A stretch of 64,000 nt of DNA from Planococcus ruber. Lineage in GTDB: Bacteria; Bacillota; Bacilli; Bacillales_A; Planococcaceae. A program made the translations under genes and the position numbers. Positions 45,202-52,940 of this stretch are shown here, in pieces. The stretch spans positions 62,001 to 126,000 of the forward strand of contig NZ_JALHAG010000001.1 in the NCBI RefSeq assembly GCF_022819085.1, read 5' to 3'. Below the pieces are notes generated by a model. It saw only the letters and a list, made by a program, of their open reading frames with translations. It was not told the origin of the DNA and searched no databases. The number at the start of each line of letters is the position of its first letter. Positions within the stretch are counted from its first letter, which is position 1.

Positions 45202-47010
45202 ATGGCTGAAAAATTATTGCTCAGAGATGAAGTACCTGCAGAACTTACATGGAAACTGGAAGATATATTTGAAACCAATGAAGCGTGGGAACAAGAATTT
45301 AAAGAAGTGGCGGAACTCGCGGAGAAATCCGAATCCTATCAAGGAAAATTGAAAGACGGGGCAAACGCTTTGTACGAAGTGCTGGTGTATAAAGATGAAT
45401 TGATCCAGCGCCTGCAGCGCCTATACACGTTTTCGCATATGCGTTATGACCAGGACACGACCAATTCAACCTATCAGGCAATGGACAGCCGCATTAAAGC
45501 ATTTTATGCAAAAGTGGCGACCGGCTTGTCATTCTTGACTCCGGAAATTTTGGCAATCGAAGAATCGACGTTAGCGTCATTCATTGAAGAACATGACGGG
45601 TTAAAATTATACAAACATGCCCTCGAGGAATTGAATAATATGCGTCCGCACGTGTTGCCTGCTGAACAAGAGGCCTTGCTTGCGCAAATGTCCGAAGTGG
45701 CAAACTCTTCTTCTGAAACGTTCAGCATGCTGAACAATGCAGATTTGGAATTTCCGGAGATCGAAAATGAAAAAGGCGAAAAAGTGCAGATTACTCACGG
45801 AAACTATTCGAATTTCCTAGAAGGCACTGACCGCCGAGTCCGCGAAGAAGCATTTAAAGCGGTATATGCGACTTATGGCAAATACCGCAATACTTTTGCT
45901 TCCACCTTATCAGGAAATATTAAGCGCGATAACGTAAATGCACGCATCCGCAAATACGAATCCGCTCGCCAGTCCGCTTTGTCTGACGACCATATTCCGG
46001 AAAGCGTTTATGATAATTTGGTAGAGACGGTCAATAAGAACCTCCATCTGCTGCACCGATATGTGAAATTGCGCAAAGAAGTTCTGGGGCTTGACGAAGT
46101 TCATATGTGGGACATGTACACGCCGCTTGTTAAAGAAGTGAAAATGGAGATCCCCTATGAAAAAGCGACAGAAATCATGCTTAAAGGCCTGGAAGCGCTA
46201 GGTGAGGAATATACCGGCATTGTGAAGCACGGCATTGAAAACCGCTGGGTAGACGTCAAAGAGAACAAAGGGAAGCGGAGCGGAGCCTACTCGTCAGGTG
46301 CTTACGGCACAAACCCGTATATTTTGATGAACTGGCAAAACAACGTCAATAATCTTTACACCTTGGCACATGAGTTCGGGCATAGTGTGCACAGCTACTA
46401 CACGCGTTCAAACCAACCGTACGTCTACGGCGATTATTCGATTTTCGTCGCTGAAGTAGCTTCGACGACGAATGAAGCCTTATTGAATGAATACATGGTG
46501 CGGACTACTGAGGACGACCAGGAAAGAATGTATTTGTTGAATTACTGGTTGGATGGGTTCCGCGGCACCGTCTTCCGCCAAACGATGTTTGCAGAGTTCG
46601 AGCATTTGATCCATAAGATGAACCAGGACGGAGAAGCTTTGACGGCTGACCGCTTGACCGAAGTTTATTACGATTTGAATAAGAAATACTTCGGGGAAGA
46701 CGCGGCAATCGACGAAGAAATCGGTTTGGAATGGACGCGGATTCCACATTTCTACTATAACTATTACGTCTTCCAATACGCTACAGGATTCAGTGCAGCG
46801 ACTGCTCTCAGCAAAGGCATTTTAGAAGAAGGGCAGCCGGCAGTTGAACGGTACATCGACGAGTTCTTAAAAGCAGGAAGCTCGGATTATCCGATCGAAG
46901 TGCTGAAAAAAGCGGGCGTCGACATGACATCGCCTGAACCGGTGGAAGAAGCTTGCAAAGTTTTTGAACAAAAACTCAACGAACTGGAAAAATTGTTGCT
47001 GAATAAATAA
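45202..47010 (+). CDS. pepF: Oligoendopeptidase F (PepF)
   Basis: A 602-residue M3-family zinc peptidase. The HEXXH zinc motif is in TLAHEFGHSVHSYY, with the downstream acidic ligand region in FVAEVASTTNEALL. The N-terminal half is the usual helical substrate-channel part. It degrades short peptides in the cytoplasm, a natural partner for the App and Opp importers in this window. The start is ATG 45202, set by AAAAGGAGGAAATGG. It follows coiA in the same order as in B. subtilis. Confidence 0.96.
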   Translation: MAEKLLLRDEVPAELTWKLEDIFETNEAWEQEFKEVAELAEKSESYQGKLKDGANALYEVLVYKDELIQRLQRLYTFSHMRYDQDTTNSTYQAMDSRIKAFYAKVATGLSFLTPEILAIEESTLASFIEEHDGLKLYKHALEELNNMRPHVLPAEQEALLAQMSEVANSSSETFSMLNNADLEFPEIENEKGEKVQITHGNYSNFLEGTDRRVREEAFKAVYATYGKYRNTFASTLSGNIKRDNVNARIRKYESARQSALSDDHIPESVYDNLVETVNKNLHLLHRYVKLRKEVLGLDEVHMWDMYTPLVKEVKMEIPYEKATEIMLKGLEALGEEYTGIVKHGIENRWVDVKENKGKRSGAYSSGAYGTNPYILMNWQNNVNNLYTLAHEFGHSVHSYYTRSNQPYVYGDYSIFVAEVASTTNEALLNEYMVRTTEDDQERMYLLNYWLDGFRGTVFRQTMFAEFEHLIHKMNQDGEALTADRLTEVYYDLNKKYFGEDAAIDEEIGLEWTRIPHFYYNYYVFQYATGFSAATALSKGILEEGQPAVERYIDEFLKAGSSDYPIEVLKKAGVDMTSPEPVEEACKVFEQKLNELEKLLLNK

Positions 47011-47017
47011 AAGCAAA

Positions 47018-47049
47018 AGGAGCCGGAGTACCAGCCGGCTTCTTTTTTG
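47018..47049 (+). terminator. Terminator after pepF
   Basis: AGGAGCCGG pairs with CCGGCTTCT (one G.T pair), followed by TTTTT. Confidence 0.75.
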
Positions 47050-47130
47050 TATATCAATATAATAAAAAGGGACATTTAAGAATTTATCTTTACAGCAATA
47101 TGACAAATTTGTGAAATCCTTTGTGAATTA

Positions 47131-47180
47131 TTGCATTAACTATTATTCCGTGATAAAGTTAGGTTGTGAAATAAATCACA
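47131..47180 (+). promoter_or_regulatory. Promoter and Rex/Fnr-type palindrome of the RoxS/RsaE RNA
   Basis: TTGCAT (47131-47136), 17 bases and TAAAGT (47154-47159) with an extended TGA. TGTGA-AATAAA-TCACA (47165-47180) is a perfect palindrome that covers the predicted start. Two more TTGTGAA half-sites lie upstream, near 47109 and 47121. The palindrome fits both Rex (TTGTGAA...TTCACAA) and Fnr-like (TGTGA-N6-TCACA) consensus. Redox control of this RNA by ResD and Rex is known in B. subtilis. Confidence 0.7.
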
Positions 47181-47291
47181 TACAAACATACACCCCTTTG
47201 TTTGAGCGTGAACATTTCTCCCATCCCCTTTGTGTAATACCGAAAGGCGCCTTCCGGACGTGGAAGGCGCCTTTCACTTTGCCGATTTTTT
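47168..47291 (+). ncRNA. roxS: RoxS / RsaE regulatory small RNA
   Basis: The region contains the two C-rich regulatory motifs of RsaE/RoxS: ACACCCCTTTGTTTGA (from about 47190) and TCTCCCATCCCCTTTGTG (47217-47234), in the same context I recall from Staphylococcus RsaE (CACATACAAACATAC before the first). The location between pepF and yjbH is the conserved genomic site. RoxS pairs through the C-rich loops with ribosome sites of central-metabolism mRNAs and adjusts NAD/NADH balance. The 3' end should be the 14-base-pair hairpin at 47242-47275. Its U-tract is poor, and a T-run occurs only about 13 bases later, so the 3' end is approximate. Confidence 0.85.
47242..47275 (+). terminator. 3' hairpin of RoxS
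   Basis: GAAAGGCGCCTTCC (47242-47255) pairs perfectly with GGAAGGCGCCTTTC (47262-47275) around GGACGT. It is followed by ACTTTGCCGATTTTTT rather than a direct U-run. Confidence 0.65.
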
Positions 47292-47301
47292 CACTTAAAT
47301 A

Positions 47302-47340
47302 GAAAAAATAGCCTTTCGCAGCTGCGAAAGGCTATTTTAA
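47302..47340 (-). terminator. Terminator of yjbH
   Basis: AAAATAGCCTTTCGCAG and its exact complement meet at the centre (AGCT). On the minus strand the stem is followed by TTTTTTCTATTT. The right arm overlaps the yjbH stop codon. Confidence 0.8.
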
Positions 47341-48129
47341 TGTCCATAAAGTCTGGCCGGGCAAATTGATGCGTTCGAGTTTTTGCTGAAGCAATTGCTT
47401 TTTCAATTCCCGTTCCGCATTTTGCTCCGAAATATTGTAGATGGAAGCAACTTCGCCTGTAGCCATTGTGGAATATTTGATAAATAATTCATCCAAAGAA
47501 GGCGGAGACTGCCGATTTAAATTTTCTTCTCCGGACATTTCTTGAAGAATGGTTTGATAGACATCATATGAATAAAGTCCAGTCACTTTGACACCTTCGT
47601 CTTCAATGCATTCATTGAAGAAAACGACACTCGGCACTTCGTCAATTTCCATTTCCCGTGTGATCTGCAAATCGCATTGGAACGCTTTCGCCGTATTGAC
47701 TGAGTGGAAATCCTGCTTGAATTCCTCTAAATCCAATTCAGATTCGCCGGCAATCGAAAGCAAAACGTCATAAGAAGAAACATCTTTTGTCTTCAACAAG
47801 AGATGTTCCTGAAGTTTATGCAAGAATCGGTTGCCTGCTCGTCTCCCTTGAAGTTCAGCAGCCTTCACGGCTACGGAAGCAAGGACAGGATGGGAAAGGT
47901 TCTCGGTATCGATATTCGGTGCTTGGGCCGCATTATTAAGATTAAACAATTTTGTGCTTAAAACGAATCGCATCGAAAAGTATTGGCCGTATTCGATTTG
48001 AAGTTTACGGACGATGGATTGCAGCTCCCAGCATTGCGGGTTTAACGGGTCGAGAAAAATATAAAGTTCCATGGGCTTCGCCGGCTTCGGGAGATCCGGG
48101 CTTTCCTGAGTCAGATCTAATTGATTCAC
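47332..48129 (-). CDS. yjbH: YjbH, ClpXP adaptor for Spx (DsbA-like fold)
   Basis: A 265-residue protein with a thioredoxin/DsbA-like N-terminal half (MELYIFLDPLNPQCWELQSIV) and a helical extension ending in a winged-helix-like tail. YjbH delivers Spx to ClpXP. In many homologues the start of the DsbA helix carries a C-x-x-C pair; here Asn30 stands in the first position and only Cys33 remains. Adaptor function may not need the cysteines. It overlaps yjbI by 4 bases and lies downstream of it on the minus strand. The spx gene is 4.7 kb away. Confidence 0.9.
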   Translation of the reverse strand: MNQLDLTQESPDLPKPAKPMELYIFLDPLNPQCWELQSIVRKLQIEYGQYFSMRFVLSTKLFNLNNAAQAPNIDTENLSHPVLASVAVKAAELQGRRAGNRFLHKLQEHLLLKTKDVSSYDVLLSIAGESELDLEEFKQDFHSVNTAKAFQCDLQITREMEIDEVPSVVFFNECIEDEGVKVTGLYSYDVYQTILQEMSGEENLNRQSPPSLDELFIKYSTMATGEVASIYNISEQNAERELKKQLLQQKLERINLPGQTLWTLK

Positions 48130-48524
48130 ACTAACTCCTCCTCGCTATCTTGCTCATTCACCATGTGGTGAGCAGTCAAAACAAGACGTTGGTAAAAGAC
48201 TTCGCGGAATTTGCCTGTCAATCCCACTTCATCCATCGCTTCGCTCATGCACTCAAGCCAAGCCTGTGCCCGCTCCGGCGTAATCGGAAACGGATGATGG
48301 CGTGCCTTTAGCCGCGGATGGCCGTGCTCTTCAGAATATATATTAGGTCCACCTAAATATTGGGTCATAAATTGTTTTTGTTTTCGAGCTGTTTCAGTAA
48401 GATCCTTAGGAAAAATAGGCTCAAGCTTGGGATGCTTTGCCACTCGCGCATAGAACGCGTCAATTAACTGCGACAAGCGTTCCGCACCAATTTCTTCGTA
48501 CGGAATAATTGGTTTTCCAGTCAT
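48126..48524 (-). CDS. yjbI: Group II truncated haemoglobin (YjbI)
   Basis: A 132-residue trHbO-type globin, same layout as B. subtilis YjbI. The B10 Tyr is in AFYARVAKHP. The E-helix region is KQKQFMTQYLGG. The proximal F8 His is in KARHHPFPIT, and the G8 Trp is in AWLECM. It binds haem and oxygen or nitric oxide and has been linked to thiol and peroxide chemistry. It starts at ATG behind AAAGGAGAC and is translationally coupled to yjbH (ATGA overlap), a pairing kept across Bacillales. Confidence 0.94.
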   Translation of the reverse strand: MTGKPIIPYEEIGAERLSQLIDAFYARVAKHPKLEPIFPKDLTETARKQKQFMTQYLGGPNIYSEEHGHPRLKARHHPFPITPERAQAWLECMSEAMDEVGLTGKFREVFYQRLVLTAHHMVNEQDSEEELV

Positions 48525-48639
48525 TATTGAGTCTCCTTTGCTTTAGCTGTAGATTCATTCTATCAACGCAACGGAAATTTCTCAAATAAATCGATTGAAA
48601 GTGGAAAAGACAGGGAATAGGGTTAGGCTGAAATTTGGA

Positions 48640-49215
48640 TCAAGACTGAATGGATTTCATGAATCGGGCAATTTTTTTATCAGCAGGACGCAAAGGGATA
48701 TCCTGTTCTTTCAAGAATTCCAGAAACTGTTTGCGGCCACGTTCCGCATTTTGCACTTCAAATTCCACTTCATAGTCTTCAGATTCGCCGTATTCGGAGT
48801 GATCAATGACCAATAAGCCATCTTTATAAGAAAATTCGATCCGGTGGGTTGTCAAAGAACCGAATCGTTCAAGGTCTTTTTCCCCGACGCCCAATTCATC
48901 TAGTGCCGCGCTGATTTCCGGCGCATGAAACGAAACGCCTTCCAGCATGTTCTGGGCTTGCTCTGCCGTTAGGGAATCGGTAATTTCAAAGTTTCCTTCC
49001 GGAGCGGGGGTTTTCAGTGTGCATTCAAAGTTTTCATCTTTTACACGAATACGCAATGCGCAGCGCTTCGCTTTTAAGTCGAACCCTTTTGTGTCGAAAT
49101 AATGGTTGGTCTGCGTTTGGATCTCTTCCGCCTTCACGTCGAAAGTTTTCAATAAGCGGCTGTATTCCTGTTGGTCCAACATGTTTTTGTATTCAATCTC
49201 AAGTTCTTTTGTCAT
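48640..49215 (-). CDS. yjbK: CYTH-domain phosphatase-like protein (YjbK)
   Basis: A 191-residue CYTH/triphosphate tunnel protein. The signature ELEIEYK at residues 4-10 (E-x-E-x-K) is present, followed by basic and acidic tunnel residues (CALRIRVKDENFECTLKTP, and VEFEVQN near the end). Such enzymes hydrolyse inorganic or nucleoside triphosphates; the YjbK substrate is not settled. It is divergent from yjbL and relQ. The ribosome site GAGGTGAAGC supports the ATG. Confidence 0.88.
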   Translation of the reverse strand: MTKELEIEYKNMLDQQEYSRLLKTFDVKAEEIQTQTNHYFDTKGFDLKAKRCALRIRVKDENFECTLKTPAPEGNFEITDSLTAEQAQNMLEGVSFHAPEISAALDELGVGEKDLERFGSLTTHRIEFSYKDGLLVIDHSEYGESEDYEVEFEVQNAERGRKQFLEFLKEQDIPLRPADKKIARFMKSIQS

Positions 49216-49331
49216 TTTAGCTTCACCTCATCATTTGTATTTATTATGGGATAATTTTAGCTGAACTGCAACGGACAGGAGAGCTGTGTTAAAATATGAC
49301 TGTAGATAAAAACTGGAAAGGATGCATCCCT

Positions 49332-49724
49332 TTGCGTAAATTAGTACAAGTATCAGCGGGCCTCATCGAAGGCAAAACCATCCAATTTCAAGTGAATGCG
49401 GCTGAACCTGCGGAAGCAGTTGAAGCAGCCGGGAAAATGCTGACGGACACAGAAGCGTGTGCTTTTGTCTATCTGGCCGATACCGGAACCGAATATATTT
49501 ATGTGCATTTTAAAGACCACACTTGGCCGCTTTTAGCGGAAGCGTTGAAGCGAACGGAAGTTGTTCCTCTATTGGTTTGGGGAAAACAAATCATGCCTTT
49601 GGATGCATTTCACGAAGAACTGGGCATGCTCCTTGAAAATATCGAAGGCAACGATAATTATGCAGAAGAATTCCGTACGGCCGTCGAAGAAGTTTTTCAT
49701 GAGAGATTAGCTTCACAAGCTTAA
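49332..49724 (+). CDS. yjbL: YjbL-like protein (UPF0738)
   Basis: About 130 residues, soluble, of unknown function. The segment CAFVYLADTGTEYIYVHF followed by WPLLAEALK resembles UPF0738 proteins, and position between yjbK and relQ agrees with B. subtilis yjbL. TTG 49332 with GAAAGGATG at 7 bases is the likely start. The ATG at 49296 touches an extended -10 (TGTTAAAAT, 49287-49295), so it would lie upstream of the transcript start. It is followed after 21 bases by relQ, probably in one operon. Confidence 0.7.
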   Translation: MRKLVQVSAGLIEGKTIQFQVNAAEPAEAVEAAGKMLTDTEACAFVYLADTGTEYIYVHFKDHTWPLLAEALKRTEVVPLLVWGKQIMPLDAFHEELGMLLENIEGNDNYAEEFRTAVEEVFHERLASQA

Positions 49725-49745
49725 AGAGGGTTAGGAGGATTGGGT

Positions 49746-50423
49746 ATGGGCCAATGGGATCGTTTTCTAGCACCGTATAAACAAGCGGTGGATGAATTGA
49801 AGATTAAATTTAAAGGCATGCGCCAACAATTTGAAACGGACAATACAAATTCGCCGATTGAATTCGTCACAGGCCGTGTAAAGCCGTTGGCAAGCATTTA
49901 TGATAAAACCCTTGAAAAAGGGATCGCATTTGAACCGTCGGAGGAATTGGCGCATCAGATGCAGGATATTGCAGGGCTTCGCATGATGTGCCAATTTGTC
50001 GGAGATATCCAAACCGTCGTCACCTTGCTGCGGCAGCGGAACGACTTGCGGATTGTTGAAGAGAAGGACTACATCTCCCATGAAAAACAAAGCGGCTACC
50101 GCTCATATCATGTCATTGTGGAATACCCGGTCCAAACGATCAATGGGGAAAAGCTGATTCTCGCTGAAATCCAGATCCGGACGCTGGCGATGAACTTCTG
50201 GGCTTCCATTGAGCATTCGCTGAATTATAAATACAAAGGCGTTTTTCCCGAAGAAATCAAAAACAGGCTGCAGCGTGCTGCAGAAGCAGCTTTCCAGCTG
50301 GATGAAGAGATGTCGCAAATCCGTGACGAAATCCAGGAAGCGCAAGCTTACTTTACGGAATTCAAGGAATCTTCAGGTACACATTTTCCAGCAGGAAGAG
50401 AAGGGGGACCATCTAAGCGATGA
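49746..50423 (+). CDS. relQ: RelQ, small alarmone (ppGpp) synthetase
   Basis: A 225-residue synthetase-only RelA/SpoT homologue. The motifs are clear: [28 protein letters not shown], the substrate-binding [13 protein letters not shown], and [22 protein letters not shown]. There is no HD hydrolase domain and no TGS domain. It makes (p)ppGpp, and possibly pGpp, in response to envelope or other stress. ATG 49746 is chosen because TTAGGAGGATT lies directly upstream. Its stop overlaps nadK by 4 bases (ATGA), so alarmone and NADP synthesis are translationally coupled. Confidence 0.95.
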   Translation: MGQWDRFLAPYKQAVDELKIKFKGMRQQFETDNTNSPIEFVTGRVKPLASIYDKTLEKGIAFEPSEELAHQMQDIAGLRMMCQFVGDIQTVVTLLRQRNDLRIVEEKDYISHEKQSGYRSYHVIVEYPVQTINGEKLILAEIQIRTLAMNFWASIEHSLNYKYKGVFPEEIKNRLQRAAEAAFQLDEEMSQIRDEIQEAQAYFTEFKESSGTHFPAGREGGPSKR

Positions 50424-51220
50424 AATTTTTTATCATATCGAGAACCGATGAACTTTCAAATGAATTGATGGCGACTGCGCGGGAATATTTGCAGGACTTT
50501 GGGTTGGAATGGAGCGAAGAGGCGCCGGATGTTGTGCTGTCTATTGGCGGAGACGGAACTTTCCTGCATGCATTCCATAAATACCGGGATCAATTGGATA
50601 CAGTGGCTTTTGTCGGAATACATACCGGCCACTTAGGGTTTTATGCAGACTGGAAACCGATCGAGATTGAAAAGCTAGTGTTGTCGATTGCGAAAAAAGA
50701 ATACGAAGTTATCGAGTATCCTTTGCTTGAAGTCAGCATCCACTATTTAAACAAAGCCGAACCGTCCGTGTACTTGGCACTGAACGAATCGACCGTCAAA
50801 TCGCCGGATGTCACGCTAGTAATGGATGTCTTTTTAAATGAAGGGCATTTTGAACGTTTCCGGGGAGACGGGCTCTGCATGTCCACGCCTTCGGGCAGTA
50901 CCGCATACAATAAAGCGCTGGGCGGAGCCATTATCCATCCATCCCTTCATGCGATGCAGCTGACGGAAATGGCATCGATCAACAACCGCGTTTTCCGAAC
51001 GGTCGGCTCTCCGTTAGTGCTGCCAGCCCACCACCGATGCGCGCTTCGGCCCGTGAAAGCGCCGGATTTTATGGTCACCGTTGACCATCTGCAATTGCTC
51101 CATAAAGATGTGAAGTCCATCGAATACCGGGTAGCGGATGAAAATGTCCGATTTGCCCGTTTCCGTGCCTTCCCATTCTGGAAACGTGTACACGATTCAT
51201 TTATCGATAGCGAGGTTTAA
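50420..51220 (+). CDS. nadK: NAD kinase
   Basis: A 266-residue ATP-NAD kinase. The GGDGT motif (43-47) is in [15 protein letters not shown]. The NE/D loop appears as LNESTVKS, and the second Gly-rich motif as [17 protein letters not shown]. It phosphorylates NAD to NADP. It begins inside the end of relQ and precedes the pseudouridine synthase by 2 bases, keeping the relQ-nadK-rluD order of Bacillales. Confidence 0.95.
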   Translation: MKFFIISRTDELSNELMATAREYLQDFGLEWSEEAPDVVLSIGGDGTFLHAFHKYRDQLDTVAFVGIHTGHLGFYADWKPIEIEKLVLSIAKKEYEVIEYPLLEVSIHYLNKAEPSVYLALNESTVKSPDVTLVMDVFLNEGHFERFRGDGLCMSTPSGSTAYNKALGGAIIHPSLHAMQLTEMASINNRVFRTVGSPLVLPAHHRCALRPVKAPDFMVTVDHLQLLHKDVKSIEYRVADENVRFARFRAFPFWKRVHDSFIDSEV

Positions 51221-51222
51221 AA

Positions 51223-52113
51223 GTGGAACACATGAACGCATTTCAATTAACTTATCCCGTGAAAACCTCCATGCTGCTGCGCGATGCGTTGAGCGGCTGG
51301 GGGATTTCCAAGCGGACTTTGGCATCTGTAAAATATGGCGGCGGAAAAATCCTGGTGAATGGTCGTGAAGTAACGGTCCGGCATGTCGTTGAACAAGGCG
51401 ATGCCGTGACCGTTATTTTTCCTAAAGAGGAATTGGGAGGAGGGCTGCAGGCGGAAAGCGGCCCGTTGAAGATCATTTATGAAGATGAAGCTCTGCTGAT
51501 TGTAGATAAGCCGCCGCTTCAAAATACGATTCCTTCAAGGGAGCATCCTACAGGGAGCCTGGCCAATATTGTCGCCAAACATTTTGAAGACCACGGCGTG
51601 CCGGCAACATTGCACATTGCTACCCGGCTTGACCGTGATACTTCAGGGCTCGTATGCATCGCGAAAAATCGCCATATCCATCATATGCTCTCGATGCAGC
51701 AAAAAGAAAAAATCATGAAAAGGCAATACGATGCACTGGCCCATGGAATTTTTGAAGAGAAACAATTTACGATTACGGCGCCGATAGGACGCAAAAACTC
51801 CAGCATCATTGAACGGGAAGTCCGTGAAGACGGGCAGTTTGCTGAAACCGAAGTGGAAGTGATTCGGCAATTCGACGCTTATGCTCGGGTGAAGCTGCAA
51901 TTGAATACGGGCAGAACGCATCAGATCCGCGTCCATTTAGCCCACATCGGCCATCCTTTAATGGGCGATGATTTGTACGGGGGCATTCGCGACATCATTC
52001 CCCGCCAAGCTTTGCACTGCAGCAAGCTCCATTTGCTCCATCCGGTCACGGAAGAGCCATTCGCCTTTTCTTCTCCATTAAACGAAGATATGGAACAATT
52101 GATTCACGAATAG
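51223..52113 (+). CDS. RluA/RluD-family rRNA/tRNA pseudouridine synthase (YjbO-like)
   Basis: A 296-residue enzyme with an N-terminal S4-like RNA-binding part (KRTLASVKYGGGKILVNGREV) and the RluA catalytic domain. The catalytic Asp137 sits in TRLDRDTSGLV. The GRTHQIRVHLAHIGHPLMGDDLYGG segment is the usual one. The target uridine cannot be deduced. It starts with GTG 51223, with ATG 51232 as an alternative, right after nadK. It is convergent with prpE; the two coding ends overlap by 10 bases, so no terminator fits between them. Confidence 0.9.
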   Translation: MEHMNAFQLTYPVKTSMLLRDALSGWGISKRTLASVKYGGGKILVNGREVTVRHVVEQGDAVTVIFPKEELGGGLQAESGPLKIIYEDEALLIVDKPPLQNTIPSREHPTGSLANIVAKHFEDHGVPATLHIATRLDRDTSGLVCIAKNRHIHHMLSMQQKEKIMKRQYDALAHGIFEEKQFTITAPIGRKNSSIIEREVREDGQFAETEVEVIRQFDAYARVKLQLNTGRTHQIRVHLAHIGHPLMGDDLYGGIRDIIPRQALHCSKLHLLHPVTEEPFAFSSPLNEDMEQLIHE

Positions 52114-52841
52114 AGGTGAAATTTCTCAGGCTGGAACGGCTGCTTCGATGGGACAGAAACCAGTTCCTTTTCCGGGAAGCGAAAAGCAGTCAGCGAGCCG
52201 CCAAACACACAGCCGGTATCGATATTGGCCGTCCGATTGATGAGATAGGGTTCTTCTGTCGGCGTATGGCCGTAGACAATCCATTTAGCGCCTTGGTAAT
52301 TTTTCGCCCAGTCTCTTCTGACGGGGCGGCCATCGGCATGGAATTTGCCGGTCGTATCTCCATAAAGAACAAAAACCGCAATGCCTTTGCTGATTTTTGC
52401 TCCGACCATTTCTTCTTTGATGCCGGCGTGGGCAACTACCAAATCTGGGCTCAGCTGCAGGTAGAGCGGCAGTTTTTCGTAGAACTGCAAGTAACGGGTC
52501 CGGAACTCCGACTGCTCTTTTTTTGGCAGCCGCTGCCACTCGTCGAGCGTATTTTCAAGTCCGTGGCCAATCTGGACTTTATTGCCTTTAAAAAACCGAT
52601 AAAGTTTGTTGCAATGGTTTCCGGGGGAATAGTATAAGATGTCCGCGTCCTGCATTTTAAATAAGAGGTGCAGGACATCAAGCGAGGCAGGGCCGCGGTC
52701 CATTGCATCTCCGACGAACACAAGGCGGCGGCCGTCTGGATGCAAGTAAAGCCCGCCTTGTTCCCGGTATCCAAGTTCACTGAGTAAATCCAGAAGTTCC
52801 TGGTAGCATCCATGAATATCGCCAATAATATCAAATCCCAT
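52104..52841 (-). CDS. prpE: PrpE, bis(5'-nucleosyl)-tetraphosphatase / protein phosphatase
   Basis: A 245-residue calcineurin-type metallophosphatase (B. subtilis PrpE has 244). Metal motifs are GDIHG (7-11), VGDAMDRGP and GNHCNKLYRF; a later His is in VAHAG and another in VYGHTPTEEPY. B. subtilis PrpE hydrolyses Ap4A asymmetrically and dephosphorylates phosphotyrosine, with a role in spore germination. The Ala-Met replacement in the usual GDLVDRGP motif is mild. It starts at ATG behind AAGAGGTG and is divergent from mgtE. Confidence 0.92.
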   Translation of the reverse strand: MGFDIIGDIHGCYQELLDLLSELGYREQGGLYLHPDGRRLVFVGDAMDRGPASLDVLHLLFKMQDADILYYSPGNHCNKLYRFFKGNKVQIGHGLENTLDEWQRLPKKEQSEFRTRYLQFYEKLPLYLQLSPDLVVAHAGIKEEMVGAKISKGIAVFVLYGDTTGKFHADGRPVRRDWAKNYQGAKWIVYGHTPTEEPYLINRTANIDTGCVFGGSLTAFRFPEKELVSVPSKQPFQPEKFHLYS

Positions 52842-52940
52842 GAAAAAACACCTCTTTAATCTTGATTATCTTTATACATAGTGTAACGTATAGAATGGTG
52901 AAATTGTGTGTTGAGATTAGGGAAGGAGGGAGTACGCCAA

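Noticed and set aside
47111-47302. A 63-codon open frame between pepF and yjbH
   Set aside because: It runs through the promoter, operator and hairpin of the RoxS/RsaE RNA and has no good ribosome site.
52116-52637. A 173-codon open frame on the plus strand
   Set aside because: It is antisense to prpE, whose metal-binding motifs are intact.
52842-52940. Possible M-box magnesium riboswitch before mgtE
   Set aside because: The gap is only 99 bases, too short for an M-box of about 170 bases, and no conserved element or terminator is seen.
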